Of a stretch of 64,000 bases of DNA, positions 7,971-17,034 are shown one piece after another. The stretch is from Lachnospiraceae bacterium (lineage in GTDB: Bacteria > Bacillota > Clostridia > Lachnospirales > Lachnospiraceae). Made by a program: the position numbers and the translations under genes. Under the pieces are notes generated by a model. It was not told where the DNA came from. It searched no databases and worked only from the letters and a program-made list of their open reading frames with translations. The stretch covers positions 27,273-91,272 of the forward strand of contig JAJQBK010000010.1 of assembly GCA_021203305.1 (NCBI GenBank), given 5' to 3'. Numbering within the stretch: position 1 is the stretch's first letter; each line of letters opens with the position of its first letter.

Positions 7971-10502
7971 TTACTTCGGCCAAAAAAGCCCGGTCAGGGC
8001 ATCCATCTTAAAGTAATCCTCCAACGCGTGGTACAGCTTTTCATTCTCCCGCTTCTCCCGCTCAGCCAGCATCTGATTGATGCGGCCAAAGCGGCTTCCC
8101 TGTCCGTCGAAATCCGCGCCGCCCTGCTCCACGCCCTGCTTTAACAGCACTTCCTCGCTGCCGTCCAGAGTGTACACCTCATACTGAAGCCTTTCATTAT
8201 AAAAAAGCAGAAACTGGCAGGCATACAAGCCCTCGCAGATTTTTTCCATGGGGAAGGACTCTTCCTTTTCCGGCTCCCGCTCTATCCCCTGGAGCAGCCG
8301 GCAGCGCACCCAGACAGGGCCGTCGGCCAGCCCCCGGTATTCCAGGACCTGATAAGCCTCCTTCTCCAGAATCGCTTCATAAAGGGTATGAAGGGATTTA
8401 AACCAGGAGAGGTACACGCCGTCCCTGTAAAATTTCTCCAGCCAGAAACCGGCCAGCGAAAGCACCTCTTCCTTCTGTCTCCCCAGACCGGCCCGCAGAA
8501 TACTTTCCAGGAAATTGACGCGCACCGCCGGACTAAACTCCGTTTCCCGCGCCAGGTCCGTAATCAGGGAAAGCTGCACCGGGCCTATGGATTCCTTTTT
8601 CAGGCAGCCCTGAAGGCCGGAAAACTCCAGAAATTCGGACAACAGGAAGAGATCGTCCCCCTCATACGCCGCCAGGATTTCTTCCACATTGGTCAGTATA
8701 TACTGCTCCTGCGTCATCTGGCCGATCAGGCGGCCCGCGAAATCGGAGGTATCCGCCGAAAGCGCCCGGGCTCTGGCAAAGAGAATCCCCTTTTCCAGCA
8801 GGGTGGCGTCCCAGTGATCCATCAGATATTCTATGCCCCAGACGCCGATAGTCTCCTCCCGGTAAAGAGCCTGCCAGAAGGACAGCTCCTGCGCCTGTCC
8901 GTCATCGCTGTCATCAAAGATCTGCGCCATGACGCCTTCTATCTCTTCCCCCCGCTTTTCCCTCTCCAGGACAGGAACAATCCGGGCGGCAAATTCTCTC
9001 TTATATTCCTCTGTCACAAGAGGATCCCCGAACAGATGAAGTACGCCGGGCAAAAGGCTTCCCAGATTCTCATCCTTTGTCTCCTCAGCCACCGCCATCT
9101 GATACAGGCCATACTCACCGGCGTTGTCATTCAGCCAGGCGGCCCAGCCGGTCTGATCCATCATCGGCGTGATGACGGCATCCTCACAGGGATAACGCCT
9201 GCCGAAATGATCCTCCGCCCACAGCACATAGCGGCTGCCATACAACGGCAGAATGGCCGACCCGTTTTTGATCCCGGCCCGAATCTCCTGCCAGTAATCC
9301 TCATACTCCACAATGGCCGTCCCCTCCGACAGGGGCAGGCCCTCCACACGGCAGGAATAACAGATATCCGCCAAAAGCTCTCCCTGGTCGGGGGAAAGCA
9401 TGGGAGACACCAGGAAATTACTGTAAAGATAGCACAGGCCCGCATTGACCTTGCCCTTCTTAAACTGCTCCATCATAAAGGGCTGGATCAGCGGCTCATA
9501 TTCTTTGTACAGGGCCAGCCAGCGGGCCCGGTATTTATGTACAAGGGCGTACAGATAGGCGCAACGCACCTCCTCCGTGGGCGAACTGTGGGCGAAATAC
9601 TGAAGCACAGTCATGGGAATCGCTCTGTCGGCGGACAACTCCTCCCCGTCCATCTGCCAGCTTTCCACCGGAAGAGACTCCAGATAGATTTCATACAGGC
9701 CATTCTGGCTCAGCCCCTCATCGATGGCGCGCCGGTACCAGACCGTCATGCCGGGCTCTCTGTGGCTTCCCAGAATGCCCTGACGGCAGATCGCCTCCAA
9801 CAGCAGCCTGCCCGGAGCCACCTCGTACATTCCTTTCAGCAGCGGAAGATACAACGGCCTGTAAAAATTCAGGGTAGCCATATATTCCGAGACAATCCTC
9901 GCCAGAGAAATGGAAACTCCGGTGTGCCGCAGCATGAAAATCAGCAGATGCTCCTCAAACTCTGAGGTCTCATAGACAAAGGTAGGATTTCTCTCGATCA
10001 GCGGCCGCGCCTCCAGATACAGAAGCGGACTTCGGCAGCCCCGGATAAACATGCCCTTCAGATAGTGATACTGTTCAGCGGCGTCCGCCATATTTTCCTT
10101 ATTTAAATAATAATAAAACCAGGAAATCTGCCACAGGGCGGGATATTTTACGGAAAGCTCCTTCAGCTTGCCGGCCGCCTTCTCATCATAGGCCGGATCA
10201 TCCTGCAGCAGCGTGGTCAGGTAGAGATAATAGGCATGGCACAGGGGAAAGCGGTCGCTGTAGTCCAGCAGCCAGACAGAGCACTCGTCCAGCAGATTCT
10301 CCACCGACTCCGTGTCCCGGCGCATAATACCCAGCTGGACATAGAAAAGCTGGGCGCTGATATCTGTGTCCGGCTCCTCCAAAAGCTTCCCAACAATCTC
10401 CTCCGAGTCCCTCATCCAGTCCAGACGGCTCACCCTTCTCAGGCGCATATCGATATATAGTTGTGTCAGCCTTACGCGCAGCTTCCGTGAATTTGTGTTC
10501 AT
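7971..10502 (-). CDS. Large helical repeat protein, DUF5717-like
   Basis: The 843-residue protein has no signal peptide, no membrane segment and no catalytic motif that I recognise. It is rich in Leu, Tyr, Glu and Arg, with repeated helix-pair patterns (for example PLCHAYYLYLTTLLQDDPAYDEKAAGKL, in pieces) that suggest an alpha-solenoid scaffold. The N-terminus (KLRVRLTQLYIDMRLRRVSRLDWM) and its place directly ahead of a DUF5716 gene fit the DUF5717 family of Lachnospiraceae, as I recall it. The ATG at 10502 has GGAAGG eight bases upstream. It is the first gene of a three-gene operon with a promoter at 10538-10567. Function unknown. Confidence 0.75.
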   Translation of the reverse strand: MNTNSRKLRVRLTQLYIDMRLRRVSRLDWMRDSEEIVGKLLEEPDTDISAQLFYVQLGIMRRDTESVENLLDECSVWLLDYSDRFPLCHAYYLYLTTLLQDDPAYDEKAAGKLKELSVKYPALWQISWFYYYLNKENMADAAEQYHYLKGMFIRGCRSPLLYLEARPLIERNPTFVYETSEFEEHLLIFMLRHTGVSISLARIVSEYMATLNFYRPLYLPLLKGMYEVAPGRLLLEAICRQGILGSHREPGMTVWYRRAIDEGLSQNGLYEIYLESLPVESWQMDGEELSADRAIPMTVLQYFAHSSPTEEVRCAYLYALVHKYRARWLALYKEYEPLIQPFMMEQFKKGKVNAGLCYLYSNFLVSPMLSPDQGELLADICYSCRVEGLPLSEGTAIVEYEDYWQEIRAGIKNGSAILPLYGSRYVLWAEDHFGRRYPCEDAVITPMMDQTGWAAWLNDNAGEYGLYQMAVAEETKDENLGSLLPGVLHLFGDPLVTEEYKREFAARIVPVLEREKRGEEIEGVMAQIFDDSDDGQAQELSFWQALYREETIGVWGIEYLMDHWDATLLEKGILFARARALSADTSDFAGRLIGQMTQEQYILTNVEEILAAYEGDDLFLLSEFLEFSGLQGCLKKESIGPVQLSLITDLARETEFSPAVRVNFLESILRAGLGRQKEEVLSLAGFWLEKFYRDGVYLSWFKSLHTLYEAILEKEAYQVLEYRGLADGPVWVRCRLLQGIEREPEKEESFPMEKICEGLYACQFLLFYNERLQYEVYTLDGSEEVLLKQGVEQGGADFDGQGSRFGRINQMLAEREKRENEKLYHALEDYFKMDALTGLFWPK

Positions 10503-10537
10503 CCCAGGTGCCTTCCGTTTTTATCCATACATCAAAC

Positions 10538-10567
10538 AGTATAGCACACTCCGGCGGACTTTCACAA
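10538..10567 (-). promoter_or_regulatory. Promoter of the DUF5717 operon
   Basis: On the minus strand TTGTGA (10562-10567) and TATACT (10538-10543) are separated by 18 bp, about 36 bp before the start codon. This is a good sigma-A match. It lies back to back with the plus-strand promoter at 10601. Confidence 0.6.
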
Positions 10568-10600
10568 CAGGCAATTCATTTTTATTCTTATGATGGTACC

Positions 10601-10629
10601 TTGAAAGAATACAGGCCCTGATGTATAAT
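10601..10629 (+). promoter_or_regulatory. Promoter of the 58-residue protein gene
   Basis: TTGAAA (10601-10606) and TATAAT (10624-10629) are separated by 17 bp, close to the sigma-A consensus. The expected start of transcription is near 10636, giving a leader of about 55 nt before the coding sequence at 10691. Confidence 0.75.
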
Positions 10630-10690
10630 ATCTCTGTCATACAAAAGAGCAAAAACACGTCAGGATAAATGAATGAAAGGAGGAAAATTC

Positions 10691-10867
10691 ATGGAGGTAA
10701 CGGAAATGACAGAAAAGGAACTGAAAGACCAGACAATCAGAGAATACGTGAATCTGCTGCGGATCAAAAACGCGGAAGACCGGGAAAAGGAGCTCGCATA
10801 CCAGGAGAAAATCTTAAAAGCCAGGTTACAGTCCCTCGGAATTCCAACAGAGGATCTGGAACCCTGA
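10691..10867 (+). CDS. Small charged helical protein, 58 residues
   Basis: Not a family I recognise. The product (MEVTEMTEKEL to GIPTEDLEP) is about half charged residues, has no cysteine, and the central part (residues about 8-48) would form one long helix, possibly a coiled coil. It is supported as a real gene by a strong promoter 60 bp upstream, AAAGGAGG seven bases before the ATG, and a rho-independent terminator 30 bp after the stop. An upstream in-frame ATG at 10673 overlaps the ribosome site and is not used. It is a stand-alone transcript between the divergent DUF5717 operon and convergent metK. Confidence 0.75.
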   Translation: MEVTEMTEKELKDQTIREYVNLLRIKNAEDREKELAYQEKILKARLQSLGIPTEDLEP

Positions 10868-10896
10868 CGGTTTCATTCAAATACATATGATGGCGA

Positions 10897-10940
10897 AGCC
10901 GGACTTCTGAAAGAAAAATAAGAAGTCCGGCTTTTAAATA
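10897..10940 (+). terminator. Rho-independent terminator after the 58-residue protein gene
   Basis: A perfect 12-bp stem, AGCCGGACTTCT (10897-10908) pairing with AGAAGTCCGGCT (10921-10932), is followed by TTTAAAT. The minus strand also has a weak U-tract, so it might help terminate metK as well. Confidence 0.85.
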
Positions 10941-10965
10941 TTCCTTTATGTCAGTGCTGCATCTT

Positions 10966-11039
10966 AGGAACTGTCGCGAAATAATATGCCCATCTTGCAC
11001 TGGCTAATACGCGAATCGCAGCCTCTAAAAGCCTCGCCG
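10966..11039 (+). repeat. Dispersed intergenic repeat, copy A (74 bp)
   Basis: These 74 bases, starting AGGAACTGTCGCGAAATAAT, are identical to the reverse complement of 51845-51918, and about 70% similar to 16936-17006 in the same orientation. The copy lies just downstream of the metK stop. It encodes nothing obvious and is not a simple hairpin. See the repeat finding. Confidence 0.9.
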
Positions 11040-11071
11040 TAGCCCATCATGATCAGGAAATGATTAAGGCG

Positions 11072-12229
11072 CTACGCCAGCTCTTCCGCCCAGCTTTGCG
11101 CCAAGTCGGTCTGCTCCCAGGTCATATCGGCGGTATTGCTGCCGAAATGCCCATAGCTCGCGGTCCGGCTGTAAATGGGGCGCCTTAAATCCAGCTTTCT
11201 GATGATTGCCGCCGGACGCAGATCCAGATCTCTTCTTATCAGCTCGCTGATCCGTCCACTGGAAATTCTGCCGGTGCCGAAGGTATCCACCAGCACACTG
11301 ACAGGCTCGGCCACGCCGATCGCGTAGCTTAACTGCACCTCACACCTTTCAGCCAGCCCTGCCGCCACCACATTCTTGGCGATATATCGCGCCATGTAGG
11401 CCGCGGACCGGTCCACCTTTGAAGGATCCTTGCCGGAAAAGCAGCCGCCGCCATGCCTGGCGTAGCCGCCGTAGGTATCCACAATGACCTTCCTCCCTGT
11501 CAGCCCGGTGTCCCCGGCGGGTCCGCCGATGACAAATCGTCCTGTGGGATTGATATAAAACTTCGTATTCTTATTTAACAGCTTCTCCGGAACAGAAGGC
11601 AGGATAACTTCTCTTCTGATATCCTCCCGCAGCCTTTCCAGCTCAATTCCCTCCCTGTGCTGGGTTGAGACCGCAACCGCCGTAACACATGCCGGCTTTC
11701 CTGCCTCGTCATATTCCACTGACACCTGACCCTTTCCGTCCGGCAGAAGATAGGGCAGAATGCCCTCCTCCCTGACAAAGGTCAGTCTCTTTGTAAGTCT
11801 GTGTGCCAGTTCAATGGGCAGCGGCATGAGACTCTCCGTCTCCGTGCAGGCAAACCCGAACATAATCCCCTGGTCGCCCGCGCCGCTCTCATCCTCAGTC
11901 TCCCTGTTCACTCCCATCGCGATGTCCGGGGACTGAGCGTGGATATCCACCTGAATTTGGCAGGTATCTGCATCAAAGCCTATGCCTGGTACGGTATAGC
12001 CAATGCTGCGTATCACCTCTCTGGCCACAGCCTCGTAGTCTGCCGAGCAGGCGGCAGTGATCTCGCCCATAATATGTACAGCGTCAGTGATCGCCGTGGT
12101 CTCACAGGCCACATGGGCATTTGGATCCTTCGCCAAAACAGCATCCAGAATTCCGTCCGAAATCTGGTCGCAGACCTTATCCGGATGCCCTTTGGTTACA
12201 CTCTCTGAGGTAAAAATACTTCTTTCCAT
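11072..12229 (-). CDS. metK: S-adenosylmethionine synthetase
   Basis: The enzyme makes S-adenosylmethionine from methionine and ATP. The 385-residue length is close to the usual 385-400. Family motifs are [19 protein letters not shown] at the N-terminus (ATP/methionine site), [12 protein letters not shown] (the MetK signature 1, with residues for methionine binding), and [18 protein letters not shown] (the GGGAFSGKD-type loop, signature 2, with Cys in place of Ala). The ATG at 12229 has AAAGGAGAG just upstream; the longer frame to 12358 covers the leader and is not coding. It is a single-gene transcript with its own promoter at 12322-12350. Confidence 0.97.
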   Translation of the reverse strand: MERSIFTSESVTKGHPDKVCDQISDGILDAVLAKDPNAHVACETTAITDAVHIMGEITAACSADYEAVAREVIRSIGYTVPGIGFDADTCQIQVDIHAQSPDIAMGVNRETEDESGAGDQGIMFGFACTETESLMPLPIELAHRLTKRLTFVREEGILPYLLPDGKGQVSVEYDEAGKPACVTAVAVSTQHREGIELERLREDIRREVILPSVPEKLLNKNTKFYINPTGRFVIGGPAGDTGLTGRKVIVDTYGGYARHGGGCFSGKDPSKVDRSAAYMARYIAKNVVAAGLAERCEVQLSYAIGVAEPVSVLVDTFGTGRISSGRISELIRRDLDLRPAAIIRKLDLRRPIYSRTASYGHFGSNTADMTWEQTDLAQSWAEELA

Positions 12230-12350
12230 AGCTCTCCTTTCCTTCGTTTTCCTGGCGTCATGCCGAAGGCATGACAGCCGTCCTCTGATGTGGCCGCCGC
12301 TATGAACGACCACAGGAAAGAAGTATAGCAGGAAGAGGTTTAAAAGACAA
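12230..12350 (-). promoter_or_regulatory. metK promoter and leader
   Basis: On the minus strand TTGTCT (12345-12350) and TATACT (12322-12327) are separated by 17 bp. The roughly 85-nt leader contains a perfect hairpin GTCATGCC-GAA-GGCATGAC (12257-12275) that is not followed by a U-run. I looked for SAM-I, SAM-II and SAM-III (S-MK) riboswitch features and saw none, although the hairpin sits where a regulatory element would be expected. Confidence 0.65.
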
Positions 12351-12463
12351 GAGCGCACGAGGATTGTTTTTTATTTTTTTATGTTTCTGCTCACAGCCGA
12401 TTTCTCTCCTACAGGGCTCCTTACGGTGTACAGGATGCCCTTCGGGCTCCCTCACCCGCGAAA

Positions 12464-13612
12464 TTACCTGCGGAATTTGCCACGGAGAAGCAGAATGCCG
12501 ATACACACAACCATAAGTCCCGGCGCAAGTATCCGCAGCGCTTTCTCCATCCGGATCAGCTTCACGGAGGATACAGCCGCCAAAGCCGGGCTATCCTCTG
12601 AAGTTTCATCAGGATTTTGCTGCCTGTCCGCCGTCTCCTGTCCGAAAGCCGAATCCACGCACTGCGCTTCTCCGGATTCAGACTCCGGCTCTTCCGCAAC
12701 AGTCCCCTCCGCGTCCGCCTTCCCGTTCCCGTATTCCGCCCGCGCAGATTCGTCCGTTGACCCGTCCGTCCTCTCGCAGTACACTACATAGCGGTAAAGA
12801 CCATTGGAAAGATAAGGATGGCAGGTGATCAGCGTCACCAGGTCTCTCCCCTCCTGTATCAGAACCGCCGCGATATCTGACGGGTCAATGACTCTCGTCT
12901 CCGTTACCTGATAGACAAGGGTCTCCCACGGATTGACAATATAAATCAGGCTGCCCTCCTTCAGGCTCTCAATCTCCCTGAAATAGGCCATTCCCGCATA
13001 GCCCCTGTGTCCCGCGATGACACAGTTAGAGGAAATTCCCCCAATGGGAAGGCTGGTCTGGGAGAGCACCGCCGCCCCGGCCGCCAGGTTCTCCGCAGAA
13101 GCCCTCAAATACAGAGGCAAAAGCACATCCATATCCGGGATCTCAATATAACCGACCATATTGTCATCTATGTCCCAGTCTCTCAGATTGATCGGCTCCT
13201 GCTGGTAGCTCTAGGCGTCCGTCAATTTCTGCCCGTTCTGAAGCAGGTTCTCATTGTATTCCAGCATCGCCTCGTTGAGGGCGGACAATTCGCTCTCCCC
13301 AACGGCGCCATCACGGTCACTTTCCGCATCGGAGGCGGCAATTTTTCCTTGATCATCAGATTCCGTATTTCCGGAATTCCCCATGAAATCTCCGGAATTT
13401 GCACTAACGGCATCCGCGTCAGAAGCCGCGGAAGCCGCACTGCTGTAAGCCGCATCGGAGTCATCAGCTTCCCCCTGGTATCTCTCCTCGAAAGCCCGGA
13501 TCACAGCCCTGACCTGCCTGTCAAACTGCCACTCCCTGATCATGGGACAGGCATAGATTCCCACGCCGGCCAGCATGATCAAGAGCCTGACTCCCACTCT
13601 CAGCCTACCCAT
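12464..13612 (-). pseudogene. Class C sortase interrupted by an in-frame TAG codon
   Basis: Two halves of one sortase lie in the same frame: 13612-13211 (133 codons, N-terminal membrane helix plus a Ser/Ala/Asp-rich insert) and 13159-12464, separated only by TAG (13211-13213) and 17 sense codons (SYQQEPINLRDWDIDDN). The C-terminal half has the full sortase core: YIEIPDMDV, catalytic His in AGHRGYAG, catalytic Cys in TLITCHPY, Arg in YRYVVYC, then an acidic linker and a C-terminal membrane helix. One base change (CAG to TAG) would explain the break. TAG also ends neighbouring genes, so recoding is unlikely. The start overlaps the upstream sortase by 8 bp with AGGAGG as ribosome site. It could be a pseudogene, a sequencing error or low-level readthrough. 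Confidence 0.85.
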
Positions 13613-14465
13613 GGCTCCTCCTGCCGCGCCGCGCTCTCACAGCAAGCATCGCAAACAGGACAGCGATCAGGAGCGCCAGAGAGACCGCCAGCGCCCTGAC
13701 ATATTCGCTCATCCACCGGCTCTCCCCGGTTTTCACTAAAACCGTTCCGGGCTCTTCATATTCCTCCTCATACTCCGTTCTGACGCCTCTGACCAGCAGC
13801 CGGTGCGTGTTGACCCCGTATGGCGTACAGGTGACCAGCGTACAGTAATCCATCCCGCTCTCAATCTGCAGAGCGGAGACGTCATTCGGCTCCACCACCA
13901 GAATCTGATCCACCTCGTAGGCAAGCTTTTCATCCAGAACCGTGAGAACAAATATATCGCCGATCTCCAGCTGGGTCAGGTCAGTAAACAGCCTGGTGCT
14001 GCTTAAGCCTGTATGTCCGGTCAGCACGGAATGGGTGGAGGCGCCGCCAATCGGCAGAGAGGAGCCCGCCAGGTGACCGACGCCCTTTTCCAGCACTTCG
14101 CTGTCCGTCCCATGAAGGATCGGCAGGGTCAGGTCCAGGCAGGGAATACTGATATAGCCCATCAGGCCGGTTCCGTTTACATTGAGCAGCTCAGAATAGG
14201 TATTCTCCGAATACGACCAGACCTCAGCCGTAAATGGATCCGTGAGCTCCACGCTTCCTGAGGCAATCACCTCATTGTAATGCTCCGCCCGCTCCCTGAT
14301 CCGGTCAAGCTCCTCCAGCTCCGTGCTGTCGATTTCAGCGTCATAGCTGATGACCAGGCTGTCCGCCCGGTGGACAAACACCCAGTTGGCGATAAAAGGA
14401 TAACACATCAGCCCGATCCCCGCCGCAACCAGCGCCGCCAGCAGAAGTCTTCTGAGCTTTCCCAA
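13605..14465 (-). CDS. Class C (pilus-type) sortase
   Basis: This membrane-bound transpeptidase would polymerise the adjacent pilin through its sorting signal. The 286-residue protein has an N-terminal membrane helix (residues about 5-25), the class C lead-in segment SYSENTYSELLNVNGTGLMGYISIP, and TLPILHGT. The catalytic residues are His in TGHTGLSS, Cys in TLVTCTPYG and Arg in HRLLVRG. A second helix (about residues 258-278) and a basic tail anchor the C-terminus. The start is TTG, directly abutting the pilin stop codon, with an AGAAGGGCGG ribosome-site-like stretch; no ATG precedes the membrane helix. Its gene overlaps the next sortase gene, so the three are one operon. Confidence 0.93.
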   Translation of the reverse strand: MGKLRRLLLAALVAAGIGLMCYPFIANWVFVHRADSLVISYDAEIDSTELEELDRIRERAEHYNEVIASGSVELTDPFTAEVWSYSENTYSELLNVNGTGLMGYISIPCLDLTLPILHGTDSEVLEKGVGHLAGSSLPIGGASTHSVLTGHTGLSSTRLFTDLTQLEIGDIFVLTVLDEKLAYEVDQILVVEPNDVSALQIESGMDYCTLVTCTPYGVNTHRLLVRGVRTEYEEEYEEPGTVLVKTGESRWMSEYVRALAVSLALLIAVLFAMLAVRARRGRRSHG

Positions 14466-16595
14466 TTATGCGCCGCCCTTCTCTTTGCTGCCGAGCACAA
14501 AGGCCGCGCCCAGGGCCACCACCAGCGCTCCCGCCAGAGTAAACGCAAGCGTGCCTCTGCCTCCGGTCTGGGGAAGGTCAAAGGTGCTGGTATTCTCAAT
14601 ACTCAGCATCACATAGCCATTGTCGGAAATGGCCTCATATGTCCCAGTGTCAACGACGCCCGCGCCCATTGCGGACGTTTCCCCATTCACAGATACACTT
14701 GCGGGCGTTTTTTCATTCTCATATAACTGGCTTACAACCGCCGCCGCGCTCAGATTGCTTCCATTAACCCAGGAAGTCCAGTCCCCCGTATCCGACAGAA
14801 TGCTGACGCTGGTGGAGCTTATCACGATTGTAATGGAATCCTTCAGCAGAGAATATCCCTCCGCGGTTTCTATCTCCGTCAGTATGTAGGTGCCGGCCTC
14901 CAGACCGTCGATTCTGAGATAGCCGCTGCTGGCCGTCCTGATCACAATCGCTTCCGTGATGTCCTGATCCAGCAGATCCTCATACTGGCCGTCCTCGCCG
15001 TTGACCATCGGAATACAGTATTTCGCCGAGTTGTCAGTCACATAATATACACCGTCTTTGGTATTCCCTGTTGTGCGGTTAAACACGGTCAACGGCACAT
15101 AATATCCGTCATCCTCGCCATTTGTGGCATTATACAGGACAAACGCCGCGTCGCTGGCCTCAACGTCATATACCCGGCCTGTTGAATTCGTAAAGATCTT
15201 GAATGGATCCGCATCATCCACCTCGGTAGTGAAATAGCCGGATATTCCATAGGTATATACCTCAGCGGCGTCCACAATGGTATACTCCTCCGAGGAAGCG
15301 CGCTGCCAGGTCAACGCCGCGATATTGGGTTCCCCGGCGTCTCCGAGTGTCACACTGCTTCCGGAATACAGGGTGGATGTATAGACGACTACCATATAAT
15401 ATCCGCTGTAGTTCTGATTGAGCTCGTTCAGCCCGCTGTCCGTAAGCGTCAGGGTCATCGTGCCTGTTTTGACGCTGGCCGTGCTCAGCGCAAATGTCTG
15501 TTCGTCAAGCACATATAAGTCTGAAATCCCGCCGTAGGAAACCGTGAAATAGCCGCTGTCCGACGGCGACCATTGCGCCACCGCTTTCGATCCGGCGGTA
15601 TCGCTTCCCGCGTATGACTTGTCTTCATACCACCAGATTTCAACGTCCTCGTTGTAATACAGTCCCCCGCTCTGGCTGTCAGTAACCTTAAAGGTCTCCA
15701 TATAGGTTGTCCCGGATGTAATCTCCGGTACCTCGATCACTATCCTGTAATACAGAACGTCACCCTCGCTGGCGCTTTCCGTGTCCGAGTATGAATCGCT
15801 CTCGCCAAAAAGCAGATTGTCGGAATCTCTCACCAGCTTGTCAATTGTCGGCTCGCTTGTCTGATTCTTGGGATAGACGTAGACGTCATAAATCCAGCCG
15901 CTCCCATCAGAAACTGACAGAGGCAGAGAGACGAAGAACGGATCTGTGGTCGTTCCCACATTTGCTGTAACGGCGGTCTCCACCACGAGATACAGGCCCT
16001 GCTCCAGGTCATCGAAGACAATCTGCCCATTGTCATTCGTTGAGCCGTATGCCGCTGTACTCTGGTCAGAAATCCAGGTTTCCAGGGCTGTCTTGACCGT
16101 ATTGCTGTCCGCCAGGCTGTCCGCCAGCGCTCCCATGATCTGATTGCTGGTAAAATAGTCGGAATCCCCGTCCGTATACACAGGCTCATAGGAACCTTCG
16201 CCTAATCCAATCACTGTCTGCAGAGTGTCCGGGACACAGTAGCATACCATAGCCGAGGTGCCGCCGTCAGTATATTCCATCATCTCACCGACCCTGACAA
16301 TTCCAAATCCAACGCCCGACATTGCGTAGCCGTTTAACGCGTTCGTTACACTCGTGCTTTCCTCAGTGCCGTTCGACGCCCTCTCCAGTTCGTCGATATC
16401 GTAGTCTTCCTGATAAGCCGTTAAGTCGTACTTGCTGATTGTCAGAGAACATTCACGGCTTTCATCCACCGTACTCGTTATCTCAGCCGACGACGCCGAC
16501 ACGCCGACAGGCACTGCCGCCAGCGCTGCCGCCAGGCACGCCGCCGCCATTTTACTCAAAAATTTCTTCATATACTGTGTGGCAGTTTCAGTCAA
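14466..16595 (-). CDS. LPxTG-anchored major pilin
   Basis: The 709-residue secreted protein has a signal peptide (MKKFLSKMAAACLAAALAAV, cleaved near VSA), the pilin motif YPKN (about residues 241-244), a Cna-B/SpaA-type domain near the C-terminus with an E-box (YILTEIETAEGY), the sorting motif LPQTG (about 674-678), a hydrophobic helix and a charged tail. These are the hallmarks of a Gram-positive sortase-assembled backbone pilin stabilised by isopeptide bonds. I choose a TTG start at 16595 because AGGAGG lies six bases upstream; the ATG at 16571 has no ribosome site. The gene is first in an operon with two sortases; no minor pilin or tip adhesin is seen nearby. Confidence 0.93.
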   Translation of the reverse strand: MTETATQYMKKFLSKMAAACLAAALAAVPVGVSASSAEITSTVDESRECSLTISKYDLTAYQEDYDIDELERASNGTEESTSVTNALNGYAMSGVGFGIVRVGEMMEYTDGGTSAMVCYCVPDTLQTVIGLGEGSYEPVYTDGDSDYFTSNQIMGALADSLADSNTVKTALETWISDQSTAAYGSTNDNGQIVFDDLEQGLYLVVETAVTANVGTTTDPFFVSLPLSVSDGSGWIYDVYVYPKNQTSEPTIDKLVRDSDNLLFGESDSYSDTESASEGDVLYYRIVIEVPEITSGTTYMETFKVTDSQSGGLYYNEDVEIWWYEDKSYAGSDTAGSKAVAQWSPSDSGYFTVSYGGISDLYVLDEQTFALSTASVKTGTMTLTLTDSGLNELNQNYSGYYMVVVYTSTLYSGSSVTLGDAGEPNIAALTWQRASSEEYTIVDAAEVYTYGISGYFTTEVDDADPFKIFTNSTGRVYDVEASDAAFVLYNATNGEDDGYYVPLTVFNRTTGNTKDGVYYVTDNSAKYCIPMVNGEDGQYEDLLDQDITEAIVIRTASSGYLRIDGLEAGTYILTEIETAEGYSLLKDSITIVISSTSVSILSDTGDWTSWVNGSNLSAAAVVSQLYENEKTPASVSVNGETSAMGAGVVDTGTYEAISDNGYVMLSIENTSTFDLPQTGGRGTLAFTLAGALVVALGAAFVLGSKEKGGA

Positions 16596-16876
16596 ACTGC
16601 CCCTCCTTCCCACCGGAAATAATAATGATGTGCTTTTGTACGGTGGTTCCCAGCCCAGCGGACCGCGGGGCGGAGTCTTCAGTATATTGCAACACTCCGG
16701 AAATGAAGATCCGGATGATATCGTTTTATGATTGCCGCGTCAGTTTTATATTCTCCTCACCTCCCATTTGACAGATTTTATCGACAATGGGAGTATATCA
16801 CACTTTTTTGATGGATGTGGTCGACAGGTCGTCCTTTCTGTAAATTTTTTATAAAATTTGCCGGGATTCCGTTGTG

Positions 16877-16925
16877 AAAAGAGGTGATCCCCCCTTTATT
16901 TTCAGGAGTATCACCTCTTTTTCCA
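16877..16925. terminator. Bidirectional rho-independent terminator
   Basis: GAGGTGAT (16881-16888) pairs with ATCACCTC (16910-16917). The plus strand continues TTTTTCC and the minus strand continues TTTTC, so it can stop transcription in both directions. On the minus strand it ends the 32-kb signalling block and insulates the pilus operon. Confidence 0.8.
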
Positions 16926-16935
16926 TATCTTTATT

Positions 16936-17006
16936 CAGAAGCTGTTGCGAAATAATATGTACAGATTGTGCTGGATAATGTGTGAAGCGCAGCCTCTAAA
17001 AACGTA
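16936..17006 (+). repeat. Dispersed intergenic repeat, copy B (diverged)
   Basis: AGAAGCTGTTGCGAAATAAT and the later CGCAGCCTCTAAAA block align with copies A and C at about 70% identity over roughly 70 bp. As with copy A, it lies immediately downstream of a minus-strand gene (17035). Confidence 0.75.
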
Positions 17007-17034
17007 GGTATAGCGGGCTACATTGCTCACAACA

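Larger units (their letters stand above)
16596..17034. other. Intergenic region upstream of the pilin operon
   Basis: These 439 bp contain the pilin leader, a bidirectional terminator (16881-16917) and repeat copy B (16936-17006). No canonical minus-strand promoter stands out. TATACT boxes at 16792-16797 and 16681-16686 and a TATAAA box near 16746 lack good -35 partners, so the pilus operon may need an activator. An imperfect inverted repeat, CATTGTCGAT facing CATTTGACAG (16766-16790 region), lies just upstream of the TATAAA box and is a possible operator. Confidence 0.45.

Noticed and set aside
8388..9965. 525-codon plus-strand frame opposite the DUF5717-like gene
   Set aside because: Composition (His/Gln/Arg/Pro-rich) is typical of an antisense shadow; no ribosome site or promoter.
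12230..12320. SAM riboswitch before metK
   Set aside because: Only one simple hairpin is visible; no SAM-I four-way junction pattern or S-MK box could be recognised.
13211..13213. TAG as a sense codon (pyrrolysine or recoded glutamine)
   Set aside because: metK and the adjacent sortase end with TAG, and no other interrupted frame in the window shows the same pattern.
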